Origin: Mycolicibacterium anyangense
Lineage (GTDB): Bacteria; Actinomycetota; Actinomycetes; Mycobacteriales; Mycobacteriaceae
Length of the DNA: 64,000 nucleotides
Direction of reading: 5' to 3'
Assembly (NCBI RefSeq): GCF_010731855.1
Contig: NZ_AP022620.1
Coordinates: forward strand, 1,116,001 to 1,180,000
In this document: piece by piece, positions 35,001 through 45,481 of the stretch
Position numbering within the stretch: the stretch's first letter is position 1
Layout: each line of letters starts with the position of its first letter
Position numbers and translations under genes: made by a program
Notes under the pieces: model-generated
The model's input: only the letters and a program-made list of their open reading frames with translations
Told to the model about the DNA's origin: nothing
Databases searched by the model: none

Positions 35001-38000
35001 GGTCAGCGCCGTGGCCTCGGCGCAGACGCCGGGGGCCCTGGAGTTCGTCGTCGAGACCGACCACGACGGCGAGCGGGAGCGGCGGGCCAGTGCGGTCCTG
35101 AACACCGCCGACGTCGACGAGGCGCCCGCCTCCTACGACATGGATGCGCTGCTGGCCAGCCACGGCAACAGGGCCGACGGCAGCGAGGTTCGGACCTGGT
35201 TCGACGGTCGCGGCGTGCAGTTCGGCCCGGCCTTCACCGGCCTGGTGGCGGTGAACTCCGGTGACGAGTCCGCCGACACCGTGCTGGCCGAGATCGGCCT
35301 GCCGTCCTCGATCCGCAACCAGCAGACCGCCTACGGCGTGCACCCCGCGCTGCTGGACGCCTGCTTCCAGTCGGTAGCCGCCCACCCGGGCGTGCAGTCC
35401 TCCGGCACCGGCGGGCTGCTGCTGCCGCTGGGCGTGCGCCGGCTGCGGGTGTACGGCCCGACCCGCAATGCCCGCTACTGCCTGACCCGGCTGGCCTCGC
35501 TGGACGGTTCGACCGTCGAGGCCGACATCGAGCTGCTCGACGACTACGGCACCGTGCTGTGCGGCGTGCAGGGTCTGCGGATGGGCAGCGGGATGTCGGA
35601 GGCCCACGAGGGCGATCGGGTGCTCAACGAGCGCCTGCTGGCCGTCGAGTGGCGCCAGCAGCAGCTGGCCGAGGTCACCCACGCGAACTCGGCGACCTGG
35701 CTTGTGGTCAGCACCTCCGACGCCGCGGACCTGCTGTCCTCGGCACTGACCGATGCGCTGAAGCTCAACGACGCCGATGTGACCACCATGTCGTGGCCGC
35801 AGCAGGCCGATCACGCCTACAACGCCGAGATGCTCGGGTCGTACTTCGCCGGGGGCGGTTTCGACAACGTCGTGGTGGTGACCCCGGCGCACAACGGCTG
35901 CCCCGAGGAGCAGCTGCCGCTGCGCGGTGGCGAGCAGGTTCGGCACCTGGTTCGCATTGCCCGCGAGCTGGCCGAGACCGCAGGGGAGCCGCCGCGCCTG
36001 TACGTGGTGACGCGCAACGCCCAGACGGTTCGCGACGACGAGCGGCCCAATCTCGAGCAGGCCGGCCTGCGTGGTCTGCTGCGCGTGATCGGCGCCGAGC
36101 ACCCGCAGCTGCGGCCCACTCAGATCGACGTCGACGATGCCACGGACGCCAAGCTGATCGCCGGCCAGCTGCTGACCGGCAGCGAAGAGGACGAGACGGC
36201 CTTCCGCCAAGGCCAGTGGTACACCGCGCACCTCTACCCGAGCCCGCTGCGGCCGGATGAGCGATACACCACCGTGGTCGACCACGCCCGCGACGGCATG
36301 CGCTTGCAGATCCGTACCCCGGGTGACATCGAGACCCTGGAACTGGCCGCGTTCGACCGCATTGCGCCGGGCCCGGGTCAGATCGAGGTGGCGGTCACCG
36401 CGTCCAGCCTCAACTTCGCCGACGTCCTGCTGGCCTTCGGCCGGTACCCGAGCTTCGAGGGCCTGGCGCCCCAGCTGGGTCTGGACTTCGCCGGTGTGGT
36501 GACCGCGGTCGGTCCGCAGGTGACCTCGCACCGGGTTGGTGACCACGTCGGTGGTATGTCGACCAACGGCTGCTGGGGCTCCTTCGTCACCTGCGACGCC
36601 GACGTGGCAGTCACCCTGCCCGCGGGCCTTCGCGACGATCAGGCGGCCGCGGTGACCACCGCGTCGGCCACGGCCTGGTACGGACTGCACGACCTCGCGC
36701 ACATCAAGGCCGGTGACAAGGTCCTGATCCACTCCGCCACCGGTGGTGTGGGCCAGGCCGCCATCGCCATCGCCCGCGCTGCGGGCGCCGAGATCTATGC
36801 GACGGCCGGCACCGAGGAGCGTCGCGACATCCTGCGCGGGATGGGCATCACGCATGTCTACGACTCGCGTACCCCCGCATTCGGCGAGCAGATCCGCACG
36901 GATACCGACGGCTACGGCGTCGACATCGTGCTGAACTCGTTGACCGGTGCCTCGCAGCGGGCCGGTGTGGAACTGCTGGCCTTCGGTGGGCGGTTCGTCG
37001 AGATCGGCAAGAAGGACATCTACGGCGACACCCGGATGGGCCTGTTCCCGTTCCGTCGCAACCTGTCCTTCTACGGTGTGGATCTGGCCCTGATGGCCAG
37101 CACCCACCCGGAGCAGATCCGGGACCTGCTCGACACCGTCTACCGGCTGACCGCCGAAGGTGTGCTGCCGCAGCCGGAGACCACGCACTACCCGCTGGCC
37201 GACGCCGCCACCGCGATCCGCGTGATGGGTGCCGCCGAGCACACCGGCAAGCTGCTGCTGTCGGTGCCGAAGGTGGGCCACAGCAGCGTCGTGGTTCCGC
37301 CGGAGCAGGCCCGGGTCTTCCGCCGGGACGGCTCCTACATCATCACCGGCGGTCTGGGCGGTCTTGGCTTGTTCCTGGGCGCCAAGATGGCGGCCGCGGG
37401 CTGCGGCCGGATCGTGCTGAACTCGCGTTCGCAGCCGAAGCCCGAGGCTCTGGAGGAAATCGCGCGGATGCGTGCTTCCGGTGCCGAGGTCGAGGTCGTG
37501 ACCGGTGACATCGCGCAGTCCGAGACCGTCGACCGCCTGGTGGCCACCGCCACCGCCACCGGTCTGCCGGTGCGTGGTGTGCTGCACGCCGCCGCGGTGG
37601 TCGAGGATGCGATCCTGACCAACATCACCGACGAACTGGTGGACCGGGACTGGGCGCCCAAGGTGTACGGCGCGTGGCATCTGCACCGCGCCACCACCGC
37701 GCAGCCGCTGGACTGGTTCTGCTCGTTCTCCTCGGCGGCGGCCCTGATGGGCTCGCCGGGGCAGGGTGCCTACGCCGCGGCCAACAGCTGGCTCGACGGG
37801 TTCACCCAGTGGCGTCGCTCGCAGGGTCTGCCCGCCACCGCGATTGCATGGGCGGCGTGGGACGAGATCGGTGCCGGTAAGCATCTGGCCGCCGGTGGCG
37901 ACACCGCGATGATCAGCCCGGAGGAAGGTGCGCACGCATTCGAGGCGCTGCTGCGCCACGATCGCGCCTACAGCGGCTACGCGCCGCTGATCGGCACCCC

Positions 38001-38364
38001 GTGGCTGACCGACCTGGCCCAGCGCAGCCCGTTCGCCGAGGCGTTCCAGTCCAGCTCGGATCGTCCGGCCGACACCAGCACCTTCCGTGCTGAGCTGCAC
38101 ACGTTGTCGCGCGACGAGTGGCCCACCCGGGTCCGCCGCCTGGTCTCCGAGCAACTCAGCCTGATCTTGCGTCGCTCGATCGACCCGGACCGGCCGATTT
38201 CCGAGTATGGTCTGGACTCGCTGGGCAACCTCGAACTGCGTACCCGGATCGAGACCGAGACGGGTATCCGAGTGCGGTCGATGGACATCACCACCGTCCG
38301 GGCGCTGGCCGAGGGCCTGTGCGAGACGTTGGCCGGTGTGATTTCGTCAGCTCCATCCCGCTGA
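32077..38364 (+). CDS. pks5: Mas/Pks5-type iterative reducing polyketide synthase
   Basis: A 2095-residue type I PKS with one full reducing module. KS (about 9-430) has C178 (TACSSS), H313 (EGHGTGT) and H349. AT (about 530-840) has GHS623LGE and VASH at 724-727, the methylmalonyl-type signature. DH (about 890-1180) has H928 and D1094; its HxxxGxxxxP motif has Asn in place of Gly. ER (about 1410-1735) has TGGVGQA at 1555-1561. KR (about 1740-1930) has TGGLGGLG and Y1899. ACP carries S2048 (GLDSLG). Such enzymes extend a fatty acyl starter with methylmalonyl-CoA to give methyl-branched acids for acyltrehaloses or lipooligosaccharides. A GTG start gives [13 protein letters not shown]. No fatty-acyl-AMP ligase gene is adjacent. 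The exact orthologue (pks5, or MSMEG_4727 of M. smegmatis) is inferred from position. Confidence 0.93.
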   Translation: MRETSVTPVAVVGMACRLPGGIDSPHKLWEALLDGADLVTEIPADRWDADEYYDPEQGVPGRSVSRWGAFVDDVTGFDPDFFGINEREATAMDPQHRMLLETAWEAVEHSGHTPAQMSGTSTGVFIGMSHDDYAMVTSAAGAYDQAYAFTGTPFSMASGRISHALGLKGPALTMDTACSSSMVAVHAACRSLHDGESDMALAGGVMLMLDQRLYASASGQGMLSPTGHCHAFDVAADGFVRSEGCGIVLLKRLDDAQRDGDRILAVIRGTASNQDGRTENILTPSTEAQISVFQAALAAADVDPTTVGMVEGHGTGTPVGDTKEFTSISTVYGTAGPCALTSVKTNFGHAESAAGVLGLMKTVLSVHHGVIPQNLHFNRLPEHLAKVETGLFVPVEAGEWPVGEQAGPRRAAVSSYGMSGTNVHAVLEQAPQPVSGDAATTTDAESGLLVFPVCSTSADELRRTAERLADWVENSAAELSLRDLAYTLARRRGHRPVRTAVIAADRAELVERLREVAKGDDPYQAAVGHDDRGPVWIFSGQGSQWASMGVGLLATEPVFAATIAEIEPLIAAESGFSVTEAITAPETVEGIHKVQPAIFAMQVAMAATMRAYGVQPGAVIGHSLGEVAAAVVSGALSLEDGVKVICRRSLLCLRLAGGGAMASVEMPAQQVREELEKQGIEDVVVAVVASPNSTVIGGATQTVRDIVAAWEQREIMAREVNVDVASHSPQVEPILDELSELLADITPMAPEIPYYSATSFDPREQPYCDADYWVDNLRHTVRFSAAVQTALEDGFRVFGELAPHPLLTRPIDQTAATLDISVAAVAGMRRGQEVPNGLGEFLGNLYAAGAQVDFSVLYPAGELVDAPLPTWTHRSLMLVSDGAEQQRGAHLVAAHPLLGSHVRLLEEPERHAWAAEVGTAAHPWLVDHQVNNVAALPGAAYCEMALAAARTALGDASEVRDVTFDAMLLLNDETPVSAVASAQTPGALEFVVETDHDGERERRASAVLNTADVDEAPASYDMDALLASHGNRADGSEVRTWFDGRGVQFGPAFTGLVAVNSGDESADTVLAEIGLPSSIRNQQTAYGVHPALLDACFQSVAAHPGVQSSGTGGLLLPLGVRRLRVYGPTRNARYCLTRLASLDGSTVEADIELLDDYGTVLCGVQGLRMGSGMSEAHEGDRVLNERLLAVEWRQQQLAEVTHANSATWLVVSTSDAADLLSSALTDALKLNDADVTTMSWPQQADHAYNAEMLGSYFAGGGFDNVVVVTPAHNGCPEEQLPLRGGEQVRHLVRIARELAETAGEPPRLYVVTRNAQTVRDDERPNLEQAGLRGLLRVIGAEHPQLRPTQIDVDDATDAKLIAGQLLTGSEEDETAFRQGQWYTAHLYPSPLRPDERYTTVVDHARDGMRLQIRTPGDIETLELAAFDRIAPGPGQIEVAVTASSLNFADVLLAFGRYPSFEGLAPQLGLDFAGVVTAVGPQVTSHRVGDHVGGMSTNGCWGSFVTCDADVAVTLPAGLRDDQAAAVTTASATAWYGLHDLAHIKAGDKVLIHSATGGVGQAAIAIARAAGAEIYATAGTEERRDILRGMGITHVYDSRTPAFGEQIRTDTDGYGVDIVLNSLTGASQRAGVELLAFGGRFVEIGKKDIYGDTRMGLFPFRRNLSFYGVDLALMASTHPEQIRDLLDTVYRLTAEGVLPQPETTHYPLADAATAIRVMGAAEHTGKLLLSVPKVGHSSVVVPPEQARVFRRDGSYIITGGLGGLGLFLGAKMAAAGCGRIVLNSRSQPKPEALEEIARMRASGAEVEVVTGDIAQSETVDRLVATATATGLPVRGVLHAAAVVEDAILTNITDELVDRDWAPKVYGAWHLHRATTAQPLDWFCSFSSAAALMGSPGQGAYAAANSWLDGFTQWRRSQGLPATAIAWAAWDEIGAGKHLAAGGDTAMISPEEGAHAFEALLRHDRAYSGYAPLIGTPWLTDLAQRSPFAEAFQSSSDRPADTSTFRAELHTLSRDEWPTRVRRLVSEQLSLILRRSIDPDRPISEYGLDSLGNLELRTRIETETGIRVRSMDITTVRALAEGLCETLAGVISSAPSR

Positions 38365-38389
38365 CAGGCGCGAATAGGGGAACAACAGA

Positions 38390-39826
38390 TTGGTTGCGCT
38401 TACAGCAATCCATGACTGGGTTGACGCGCCGGGGACGGTTACCTCGTGGAGCCCGTCTCCGGCGTGCCTGAAGAAACTACAGGACGCCCCAGTCAGTGAT
38501 GTGCCTGCCAGCTATCAGCAGGAGCAGCACATCCGGACCTACCGGAAGCATTCGGCCAACGGGCTGGAGATGGCCCGGCTGCTCATCCCGGCCTGGAACA
38601 TGCCCGGCAAGTGTGACATCCGGGCGATGACCTATGTCATCAACTCTTACCTGCGCCGGCACGACACCTACCACAGCTGGTTCGAGTTCAGCGAGGACGA
38701 CAGCGTCATCCGCCACACCGTGACCAACCCCGCCGACATCCAGTTCGTCGCCACCAAACAGGGTGAGATGACGGCGGCGCAGTGGCGCGACCACGTCCTG
38801 GAAACACCGAGTCCGCTGCAATGGGACTGCTTCCGGTTCGGCGTGATCCAGCGCGCCGACCACTTCACGTTCTACGTCAGCATCGACCATGTGCACGCCG
38901 ATGCCATGTTCATGGTGGCTTTGTTCGTCGAGTTGCACATGAACTACGAGGCGCTGGCCGGCGGCGGTGCCCCGATCAAGCTTCCCGACGCAGGCAGCTA
39001 CCACGACTATTGCGTACGCCAGCACGCCTTCACCTCGAAGCTCACTTTGGATTCGCCGGATGTGCAGAAGTGGATCGAGTTCCTGGAGAACGCCGGCGGC
39101 TCGTTGCCGACTTTCTCTCTGCCCCTTGGGGATTCGTCGGTGCCGTGCACCGGTGACCTGATCACCGTGCAGCTGATGGACGACCATGAGACCGACCGGT
39201 TCGAGGCAGCGTGCACAGCAGCGGGAGTGCGCTTCATCGGTGGTGTGTTCGCCTGTGCTGCGATCGCGCACCGCGAACTCACCGGTGATGACACCTATAA
39301 CGTGATCACGCCGACCACCACCCGCAGCACACCCGAGGAGTTCGTCACCACGGGCTGGTTCACCGGGGTGGTTCCGCTGTCGGTACCGGTGGCCGCGCGC
39401 TCGTTCGCGGAGGTGGCCAAAGCGGCGCAGGAAGCCTTCGATTCGGGCATGCCGATCGCCAATGTGCCCATCGAGCGGGTCTTCGAGCTGGCCGAGTCCC
39501 TGCCGCAGATCCACACCCCGGGCCCCGGCGTGCCGATGCTGTCCTATCTGGATGTCGGGTTGCCGCCGCTGAATCCGATGATCATCGCGCAGTGGCACGG
39601 CCTCAACGGCCGGCTCTATACCGATCTCGGTGCGGCCAACCAGGTCGGTATGTGGGTGAACCGGCGGGCCGAGGGCACCAGCGTCACGATCGCCTACCCG
39701 GACAACCCGATTGCCCGTGAGTCGATCGCGGAATTCGTCGAGCAGATGAAGTGCACCTACCTGCGGGTGGCTGACGGCCGCGCCGAATCGCTGTCCTCGC
39801 CGCGCATACCCAAAGCGACGGTCTGA
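38390..39826 (+). CDS. PapA-family polyketide-associated acyltransferase
   Basis: A 478-residue acyltransferase of the PapA1-A4 type. The catalytic motif HxxxD is HVHADA at about residues 167-172; the DFGWG-like element is replaced by the WFTGVVPLSVP region typical of trehalose-acylating Pap proteins. These enzymes move the PKS product from the ACP onto a sugar, usually trehalose. The TTG start at 38390 follows AGGGG and lies 25 bases after the PKS stop, implying one operon. Equivalent to papA4 next to pks5 in M. tuberculosis by position; substrate not proven. Confidence 0.9.
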   Translation: MVALTAIHDWVDAPGTVTSWSPSPACLKKLQDAPVSDVPASYQQEQHIRTYRKHSANGLEMARLLIPAWNMPGKCDIRAMTYVINSYLRRHDTYHSWFEFSEDDSVIRHTVTNPADIQFVATKQGEMTAAQWRDHVLETPSPLQWDCFRFGVIQRADHFTFYVSIDHVHADAMFMVALFVELHMNYEALAGGGAPIKLPDAGSYHDYCVRQHAFTSKLTLDSPDVQKWIEFLENAGGSLPTFSLPLGDSSVPCTGDLITVQLMDDHETDRFEAACTAAGVRFIGGVFACAAIAHRELTGDDTYNVITPTTTRSTPEEFVTTGWFTGVVPLSVPVAARSFAEVAKAAQEAFDSGMPIANVPIERVFELAESLPQIHTPGPGVPMLSYLDVGLPPLNPMIIAQWHGLNGRLYTDLGAANQVGMWVNRRAEGTSVTIAYPDNPIARESIAEFVEQMKCTYLRVADGRAESLSSPRIPKATV

Positions 39827-39831
39827 TCCCG

Positions 39832-41181
39832 GTGGCGGGGGTGTCAGACAACGTCGTTCCCTACACCGACCAGGCGCTGTTCCTGGCACTGCGCGGAACC
39901 GGCGAAGAAGCCGCCATGCAGATCGTCTGGACCTACGAGCATCCGGTTGACATCGATGGGCTGCGGCGGTTCCACGCCGAGTTCGGTCAGGGCCTGGTGG
40001 CCCGGCACATCGAGCCGTCGCCCGTCCCGTTCGGTAGGCACCGCTGGGTGGCGGCGACCGGTCCGCAGTGTGACATCGACATGGACGACTCGGTGCGTCC
40101 GCGCGCCGAGCTACTGGACTGGGTGAACGAACACCTGCAGTTGCCGATCGATCCGCAGCGCGGTCCGGGATGGCGGATGGGCGTGCAGCGGTTCGACGAC
40201 GGAGCGACGGCCGTCAGCCTGGTCGCCACCCACTGTGTGGCCGACGGCGGCGGGTTCATCGGCCGTGCCATCGACACCATCAACGGCAAGAGTCGCGATC
40301 TGGGCTATCCGCGGGCCGGTTCACGCACCCGCCGCCAGGCGGTGGCCGCGGATCTGCGGCAGACCGCACGCGACTTGCCGGAGATCATCCGCACGTTGGG
40401 CCGTGCGGCCAAGGTCGGCGTGGCGCGACGCCACGAACTGGTGCGGCCGAAGACCGCACAACCGGCCGTCACCGGCGGTAAACATCGGGTCCAGGTGCCG
40501 AATGTAGCGGTCTACATCGATGCCAAGGGTTGGGATGCGCGCGCGGAAAGCCTTGGCGGCAACTCCTATTCACTGCTGGCGGGATTCTGCGCCAAGCTGG
40601 CCGAGCATCAGGGCCGGGTGCGCGCCGCCGACGGTGTGGTCACCCTGATGATTCCGGTCAGTGAACGCGAGGGCGACGACGACACCGGCGGCAATGTGGT
40701 GTCGATCGCCAACGTCAGCTTCGATCCCACGCAGGTGACCAAGGATCTGTCGGGTCCCCGCGCCGCTATTCGCCAGGGGCTCAAGACCGCCCGCGAAGTG
40801 CCCGACGAGATGGTGCAGCTGCTCCCGCTCATCCCGTTCCTGCCCAAGCGGGCCTTCGCCAAGACCGTGGACATGACCTTCGGTTTCTCCGAAGACCTTC
40901 CGGTCTCGTGCTCGAACTTGGGGGATCTGTCGGCGAGCCTTCTCAGTGTCGACGGCACCCCGGCCGAGTACATCAACCTCCGCGGCGTAGACAGGTATAT
41001 CACCGACGAGGCGCTGCAACGTCGCTGCGGCGTCCTGACACTGGTGTCGGGGCGGGTCGGTGACCAGGTGACCATCGCGGTGGTGGCCTGGCAACCGGGT
41101 CTGGAGAACACCACGGCGCGGCTCCGCGACGTGGTGGCCCAGACCCTTGCAGAGTTCGAGCTGACCGGTGTGATCGAGTGA
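39832..41181 (+). CDS. HxxxDG acyltransferase-like protein (first of a tandem pair)
   Basis: A 449-residue member of the CoA-dependent acyltransferase (condensation/WS-DGAT-like) superfamily. The catalytic motif is HCVADGGG near residues 139-146. The N-terminal block VWTYEHPVDIDGLRRFH and the C-terminal SCSNLGDL, VSGRV and ENTTARLRD blocks recur in the next gene, showing tandem duplication. It starts at GTG five bases after the PapA gene, so it belongs to the same operon. A second acyl transfer in glycolipid assembly is likely; an active-site histidine is present, so it should be functional. Confidence 0.85.
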   Translation: MAGVSDNVVPYTDQALFLALRGTGEEAAMQIVWTYEHPVDIDGLRRFHAEFGQGLVARHIEPSPVPFGRHRWVAATGPQCDIDMDDSVRPRAELLDWVNEHLQLPIDPQRGPGWRMGVQRFDDGATAVSLVATHCVADGGGFIGRAIDTINGKSRDLGYPRAGSRTRRQAVAADLRQTARDLPEIIRTLGRAAKVGVARRHELVRPKTAQPAVTGGKHRVQVPNVAVYIDAKGWDARAESLGGNSYSLLAGFCAKLAEHQGRVRAADGVVTLMIPVSEREGDDDTGGNVVSIANVSFDPTQVTKDLSGPRAAIRQGLKTAREVPDEMVQLLPLIPFLPKRAFAKTVDMTFGFSEDLPVSCSNLGDLSASLLSVDGTPAEYINLRGVDRYITDEALQRRCGVLTLVSGRVGDQVTIAVVAWQPGLENTTARLRDVVAQTLAEFELTGVIE

Positions 41182-41190
41182 GGTTCACCT

Positions 41191-42600
41191 TTGACAACTG
41201 AAACACGGCCCAAGCGAAAGCTTTTCACGCGTCGCGTGGCAGGCTCCGAGCCCTCCGAGCATCGCCTGGAGTTCCTCGACCAGACGGCGTTCGAGTTGAT
41301 GCGCGCCACCGGCCGCAGTCAGCTGATGCAGTGCATCTGGGTCTACGAGCACCCGGTGGACATCGACGGTCTTAAGCGGTTCCACAAGAACTTCACCGCT
41401 TCGCTGGGCAGTCGGCTGATCGAGCCCTCGCCCTTGCCGTTCGGTCGGCCGCGCTGGGTGGACCCGGTGGGGCCGTCGGCCCCGATCCGGTTCGCCGAGC
41501 AGGCCCGTCCGCGCAGCGAATTGATGGACTGGGCCGACGAACTCGGCACTTTGCCGATGGATCCCGAGCACGGTCCCGCGTGGCATCTGGTGGTGCAACC
41601 GTTGACCGACGGCTCGACCGCCGTCTCGATGCTCGGCTCGCACTGCATCGGTGACGGTGTCGGTGCATTGCTGGCCATTTTCGAGGCGGTCACCGGCAAC
41701 ATCCGCGATATCGGGTACTCGCCGCCGAAGTCGCGGTCGACCGTCCAGGCGTTGCGCGCCGATCTGCGCCAGGCGGTCCGTGACCTGCCCCTGACCGCGC
41801 GCACCGCCGTCAAGGCAGCGAAGCTCGTCGCCGCCCAGCGCAAGGAGTTGGCCCGGTCTCGTGCGCTGCAACCGGCTCCTGAAGCGGGAGTCGACCTCGA
41901 CAGCACGGTGGTAGTGCCGTCGGTGGCCGTGTTCGTCGACGCCGAGCAATGGGATGCCCGGGCCAAAGCCCTTCAGGGGAACAGCTATTCGCTGGTCGCC
42001 GGGTTCGCTGCGAAGCTGGCCGAGAAAGTGGGCAGGCGCCGCGCTTCCGACGGTGCGGTGACCCTGGTGATCGCGATCAACCTGCGGGAGAGCCTGGACG
42101 ACGACCGGGCGCTGGCCATGGCGTTCGCCAACGCCACGGTCGACCCGAGCCAGGTCACCACCGACCTGACCGAGGCCCGCGGGGTGGTCCGCACCGCTCG
42201 CGAGACCGCCAAGTCGGAGCCGGACCCGACCATCGAACTGCTGCCGCTGATGCCGTGGTTGCCCAAGCCTGCGGTCAAAGGCGTTGCAGAGCTGTTGTTC
42301 GCCTACTCCGAGGACCTGCCGGTGTCGTGTTCGAATCTCGGTGACCTGCCCCCGCAGCTCGCCCAGGTGGACGGCACCGACGCCGAGTACGTGCTGATCC
42401 GCGCGCTCGACCAGCACGTCACCATGCGCGAAATCCAGCGCTCGCACGGCCAACTGGTGGTGGTGTCGGGGCGGATCAACGGCAAGGTGGTGGTGTCGGT
42501 GGAGGCGTATCAGATCGGCGCGGAGAACACCAAGCCGTGGTTGCGGGCCCTGGCCGCCCAGACGCTGGCTGACTTCGAGCTGACCGGCAGCATCGAGTAA
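41191..42600 (+). CDS. HxxxDG acyltransferase-like protein (second of a tandem pair)
   Basis: A 469-residue paralogue of the preceding protein with an extra basic N-terminus of about 20 residues (TTETRPKRKLFTRRVAG). The catalytic motif is HCIGDGVG near residues 151-158. Shared blocks include VYEHPVDIDGLKRFH, IEPSPLPFGRPRWV, SCSNLGDLPPQL and the closing TLADFELTGSIE. It starts at TTG nine bases after its neighbour. I read the pair as acyltransferases placing different acyl groups on the same glycolipid. It ends one base before the opposite-strand GAP-like gene. Confidence 0.85.
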   Translation: MTTETRPKRKLFTRRVAGSEPSEHRLEFLDQTAFELMRATGRSQLMQCIWVYEHPVDIDGLKRFHKNFTASLGSRLIEPSPLPFGRPRWVDPVGPSAPIRFAEQARPRSELMDWADELGTLPMDPEHGPAWHLVVQPLTDGSTAVSMLGSHCIGDGVGALLAIFEAVTGNIRDIGYSPPKSRSTVQALRADLRQAVRDLPLTARTAVKAAKLVAAQRKELARSRALQPAPEAGVDLDSTVVVPSVAVFVDAEQWDARAKALQGNSYSLVAGFAAKLAEKVGRRRASDGAVTLVIAINLRESLDDDRALAMAFANATVDPSQVTTDLTEARGVVRTARETAKSEPDPTIELLPLMPWLPKPAVKGVAELLFAYSEDLPVSCSNLGDLPPQLAQVDGTDAEYVLIRALDQHVTMREIQRSHGQLVVVSGRINGKVVVSVEAYQIGAENTKPWLRALAAQTLADFELTGSIE

Positions 42601-42601
42601 C

Positions 42602-43315
42602 TCAGAGGCTGGCGATCCCGGCGACCAGCAGGATGGTGCCCACCACGCCGAGGACCAGCGCGGCCTGCCACCGGGTGCGGGCCCGGATCCAGGTGTTGAA
42701 CGCCTGCACCCGGGCGGCCGTGCGCTGGGGGGCGATCAGGTAGCTCACCAGCGGCACCGCCGAGATGACGTTGGCCAGGAACAGGAACACGAACAGCGCC
42801 AGCGCCTGCATCGCGGGTGGTTCGTTGGAGGCGATGATCAGCGCCAGCAGCGCCATGTATTCGACGCCGGGCATGGCCAGCCCGAGGCCGGCAAAGCTGG
42901 AGAACCAATGTGATTCGCCGTGAATGATGTTCTTGGCGCGGATCGCCACCCGGCCGGTGGTGGTCGTCGGGACGTCGGCCGAGCCGTCCTCGTCGGCCGG
43001 GTCCGGTGGAGCCAGCGGGTTTCGCGCCAGGCGGCCGAGTGGAATGTTGCTGCCCAGGATCGCGGCGATCACCAGAACGGCGATCCCGATGCCGATCTGG
43101 ATCTTGGAGCCGTTGAAGTTGGTGGGCCCGAACAGCCCGCGGTGGAACACGAACAGCACGAGCAGTCCGACGCTGGCGCTGAGGGTGACGCCGCTCAGCA
43201 TAAAGATCAGCAGCTGGCGGATGGGATGACGCCGGGTGAGCATCAGGGCGATCATGCCGATGCGGGTCGGTTCGAAATTGACCGCGATGGCGAGCACCAG
43301 CACGGTCGTCCACAT
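42602..43315 (-). CDS. GAP/Sap-family lipid export membrane protein
   Basis: A 237-residue membrane protein with about six membrane segments. It matches the GPL-addressing/sulfolipid-addressing protein family: the N-terminal AVNFEPTRIGMIALMLTR, the central long cytoplasmic loop with Asp/Pro residues, and GLAMPGVEYMALLALIIAS. Such proteins assist transport of glycolipids to the cell surface alongside MmpL proteins. No MmpL gene lies in the window. It is 45 bases downstream of, and same strand as, the glycosyltransferase gene, so they form an operon converging on the PKS operon. Confidence 0.87.
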   Translation of the reverse strand: MWTTVLVLAIAVNFEPTRIGMIALMLTRRHPIRQLLIFMLSGVTLSASVGLLVLFVFHRGLFGPTNFNGSKIQIGIGIAVLVIAAILGSNIPLGRLARNPLAPPDPADEDGSADVPTTTTGRVAIRAKNIIHGESHWFSSFAGLGLAMPGVEYMALLALIIASNEPPAMQALALFVFLFLANVISAVPLVSYLIAPQRTAARVQAFNTWIRARTRWQAALVLGVVGTILLVAGIASL

Positions 43316-43360
43316 GGCTGCTGACTTTACCTTGTCGGGGCGCGGCGTCCGATTCGCCGA

Positions 43361-44608
43361 CTAGCCGCCGCGGTGTTTGCGGGCGGCCGCTTCCAGCAGG
43401 TCGGCGGCGGTGGCCACGCTGGCCGACGGCGGTGTCATCCGGGCCGCGACGGCCCGAGCCCGGGCGGCGTATTCCGGTGCGAGAACGGTCTTCAGGTCGG
43501 TGAGCAGGGTGTCTTTGGTGGTCGCCGTGAACCGTCGGGCCGCGCCGACTTTCAGCCGTGACACCTGATTTGCCCAGACCGGCTGATCGGCCCCGACCCA
43601 CAGGATCAGGGTGGGGACACCGGAGCGGACGCTGGCCGATGTGGTGCCGGCGCCGCCATGGTGGACGATGGCCCGGCACAGCGGGAACACCGCGGAATGG
43701 TTCACCGACGCCACGACCTTCACCTGGTCGGTGTCCGGAACGTCGGCGACGTCCCACACGCCGGTGCAGATCAGCGCGCGCTCACCGAGTTCGGCGCAGA
43801 CGTCGGTGATCATCGCGACGGCGTCGGCGGGGGAGTCGACGGGCATGCTGCCCCAGCCGAAGTAAATCGGTGGTGAGCCGGCGCCGATCCAGGAGCCGAC
43901 GGCGTCATCGACCGCGGTCGGCAGCGCCATCGTCAGGGAGCCGATCAGCGGGCGCTTGCCCGACCACTCCTCGGAGAGTCCCGGAAAGAACACCGGGTCG
44001 TAGGCCTGGATCTCCAGGGCGCCGCCGTCGACAATGCGCCGGACGCCGCGGGTCGTCGCCTTGGCCAACCCCAGGGTGCGACGCTGGTCGTCCTCGGCGC
44101 TCTTGTACAACCGCCAGTGGCCCCACTCGACGACGGACCAGGCCGGCCCCAGCAGCGGGCCGGGAACCGGAACGGGCAGGGTGTGACTGTTGGGGCGGCA
44201 CGGGAAGTAGTGCAGGGCGGCCAGCGGGACGTGCCGGTACTCGGCGACGTTGGCCGCGACCTCCTGGTAGGTGGTGCCGGTCAGGATCAGGTCGGCGCCC
44301 TCGGAGATGGTGGTCAGCGCCTCGTTCATCTGCGCCCAGCCGTCGCTGACGTACTCCCGGGCCTGACGGAACACCGAGATCGGGTTGCCGACCTTCCACC
44401 AGTCGGTGAACACCTCGGCTTCGATCTGCTTCTGGGAGTCCACCCCGTAGGGCAGGGCCGGCCCCAGCCCGGCGGACTCGACGAAGCCGACCAGGTTGGG
44501 CGGTACCGCCATCTGGACCTGGTGGCCGCGGCGCACGAGTTCGAGGGCAACGGCGGCACAGGGTTCGATATCCCCCCGCGTCCCGTGGACCGCCACGGCG
44601 AATTTCAT
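43361..44608 (-). CDS. GT1-family (UGT/MurG-like) glycosyltransferase
   Basis: A 415-residue GT-B glycosyltransferase similar to glycopeptidolipid Gtf enzymes and to Rv1524/Rv1526c. The N-terminus MKFAVAVHGTRGDIEPC is the acceptor-domain signature; the C-terminal donor site has CRAIVHHGGAGTTSASVRSG shortened to VHHGGAGTTSA, then GVPTLILWVGADQPVWAN. It would transfer a sugar, probably a deoxyhexose or hexose, to a glycolipid core. The ATG at 44608 is chosen because the signature starts there. It lies in the equivalent of the glycosyltransferase-rich part of the M. tuberculosis pks5 locus. Confidence 0.9.
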   Translation of the reverse strand: MKFAVAVHGTRGDIEPCAAVALELVRRGHQVQMAVPPNLVGFVESAGLGPALPYGVDSQKQIEAEVFTDWWKVGNPISVFRQAREYVSDGWAQMNEALTTISEGADLILTGTTYQEVAANVAEYRHVPLAALHYFPCRPNSHTLPVPVPGPLLGPAWSVVEWGHWRLYKSAEDDQRRTLGLAKATTRGVRRIVDGGALEIQAYDPVFFPGLSEEWSGKRPLIGSLTMALPTAVDDAVGSWIGAGSPPIYFGWGSMPVDSPADAVAMITDVCAELGERALICTGVWDVADVPDTDQVKVVASVNHSAVFPLCRAIVHHGGAGTTSASVRSGVPTLILWVGADQPVWANQVSRLKVGAARRFTATTKDTLLTDLKTVLAPEYAARARAVAARMTPPSASVATAADLLEAAARKHRGG

Positions 44609-44707
44609 TGACCGATACCTGTGTTCGACGGATGATCTGCGCGGCCCGGGCCTGCGCATCTGCGATTAGATCACAACTGCGGGCACCGGCCGGTGTCCCC
44701 GCGGCGG

Positions 44708-45442
44708 TCACTGCGAGGTGGTGGAGAACCACTTCTGCTTGATCCGCCACGAGTGTGCGGAGGCCAGCGCGAACCCGGTGCCGCACAAGCACGCGAACAA
44801 CCACACCAGGTTTGCACCCGCCAGCGACTGGAACGGCGGCACGTAGGCGGTGATGATCCGGATGGAGCAGGCGAGAATGCCGGATGCCGAGGCCAGCAGG
44901 TAGACGTTGGCGATCAACCGCGAGCGGGGATCCTTGCGCAGGATCAGCAGGGCCCGCGATCCGTACACCAGCAGGTAGATGAGCGTGCCGCAGAGCAGCA
45001 GCCAGTAGGTGGACAGCCAGAAGTCGGTGGGAACCTGGAAGAAGTCGTCGCGGTAGATCTTCGCGCCGTTGCCGAGGGAGAACGTGGCCAGCAGCAGCGG
45101 GATGCACAGCGTGGCCGGGCGTTCCACGTGCTGCTTGAACGCTCGTCGCAGCGCATGGTCGTCCTGGAGCCGGCCCAGCGCGTTGTAGACGATGGCCGAG
45201 GCTGCCACGATGTAGCAGTCGTGACCGAGGTAGTCCTCGAGGTTCCACTTGCCGGTGAGGTTGTGGAGCTGGTGCCCGATGGTCTGCGAGGCCAGCGGTG
45301 ACATCAGCGCGATGGCCGCACCCTGCAGCGCGATGTTGAGGGTGGCCGCCACTTCCCACCGGCAGCTCCAGGTGACCCGCCTGATCCACAGGCTCCACGC
45401 GATGCACGCCAAGGTCATGGTGATGAGAACACCAACGGCCAT
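44708..45442 (-). CDS. Seven-TM membrane protein of unknown function, paired with an HTH gene
   Basis: A 244-residue hydrophobic protein with about seven membrane segments (about residues 3-20, 33-52, 76-92, 113-125, 146-166, 180-205, 213-232) and conserved-looking loop histidines and aspartates (GHDCYIVA, YRDDFFQVP). I do not recognise the family with certainty; it resembles membrane proteins that sit beside small HTH regulators in actinobacterial genomes and prophages. It is 39 bases downstream of the HTH gene on the same strand and 99 bases upstream of the glycosyltransferase. Transport or a membrane-exclusion role are both possible. Confidence 0.65.
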   Translation of the reverse strand: MAVGVLITMTLACIAWSLWIRRVTWSCRWEVAATLNIALQGAAIALMSPLASQTIGHQLHNLTGKWNLEDYLGHDCYIVAASAIVYNALGRLQDDHALRRAFKQHVERPATLCIPLLLATFSLGNGAKIYRDDFFQVPTDFWLSTYWLLLCGTLIYLLVYGSRALLILRKDPRSRLIANVYLLASASGILACSIRIITAYVPPFQSLAGANLVWLFACLCGTGFALASAHSWRIKQKWFSTTSQ

Positions 45443-45481
45443 TTCCGACTACCTTTGCCCCCGAATAAACGTCAGCAAATA

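Noticed and set aside
34258..38154. 1298-codon open frame on the minus strand opposite the PKS
   Set aside because: Shadow of the PKS frame; low-complexity Gly/Arg/His-rich translation without family features.
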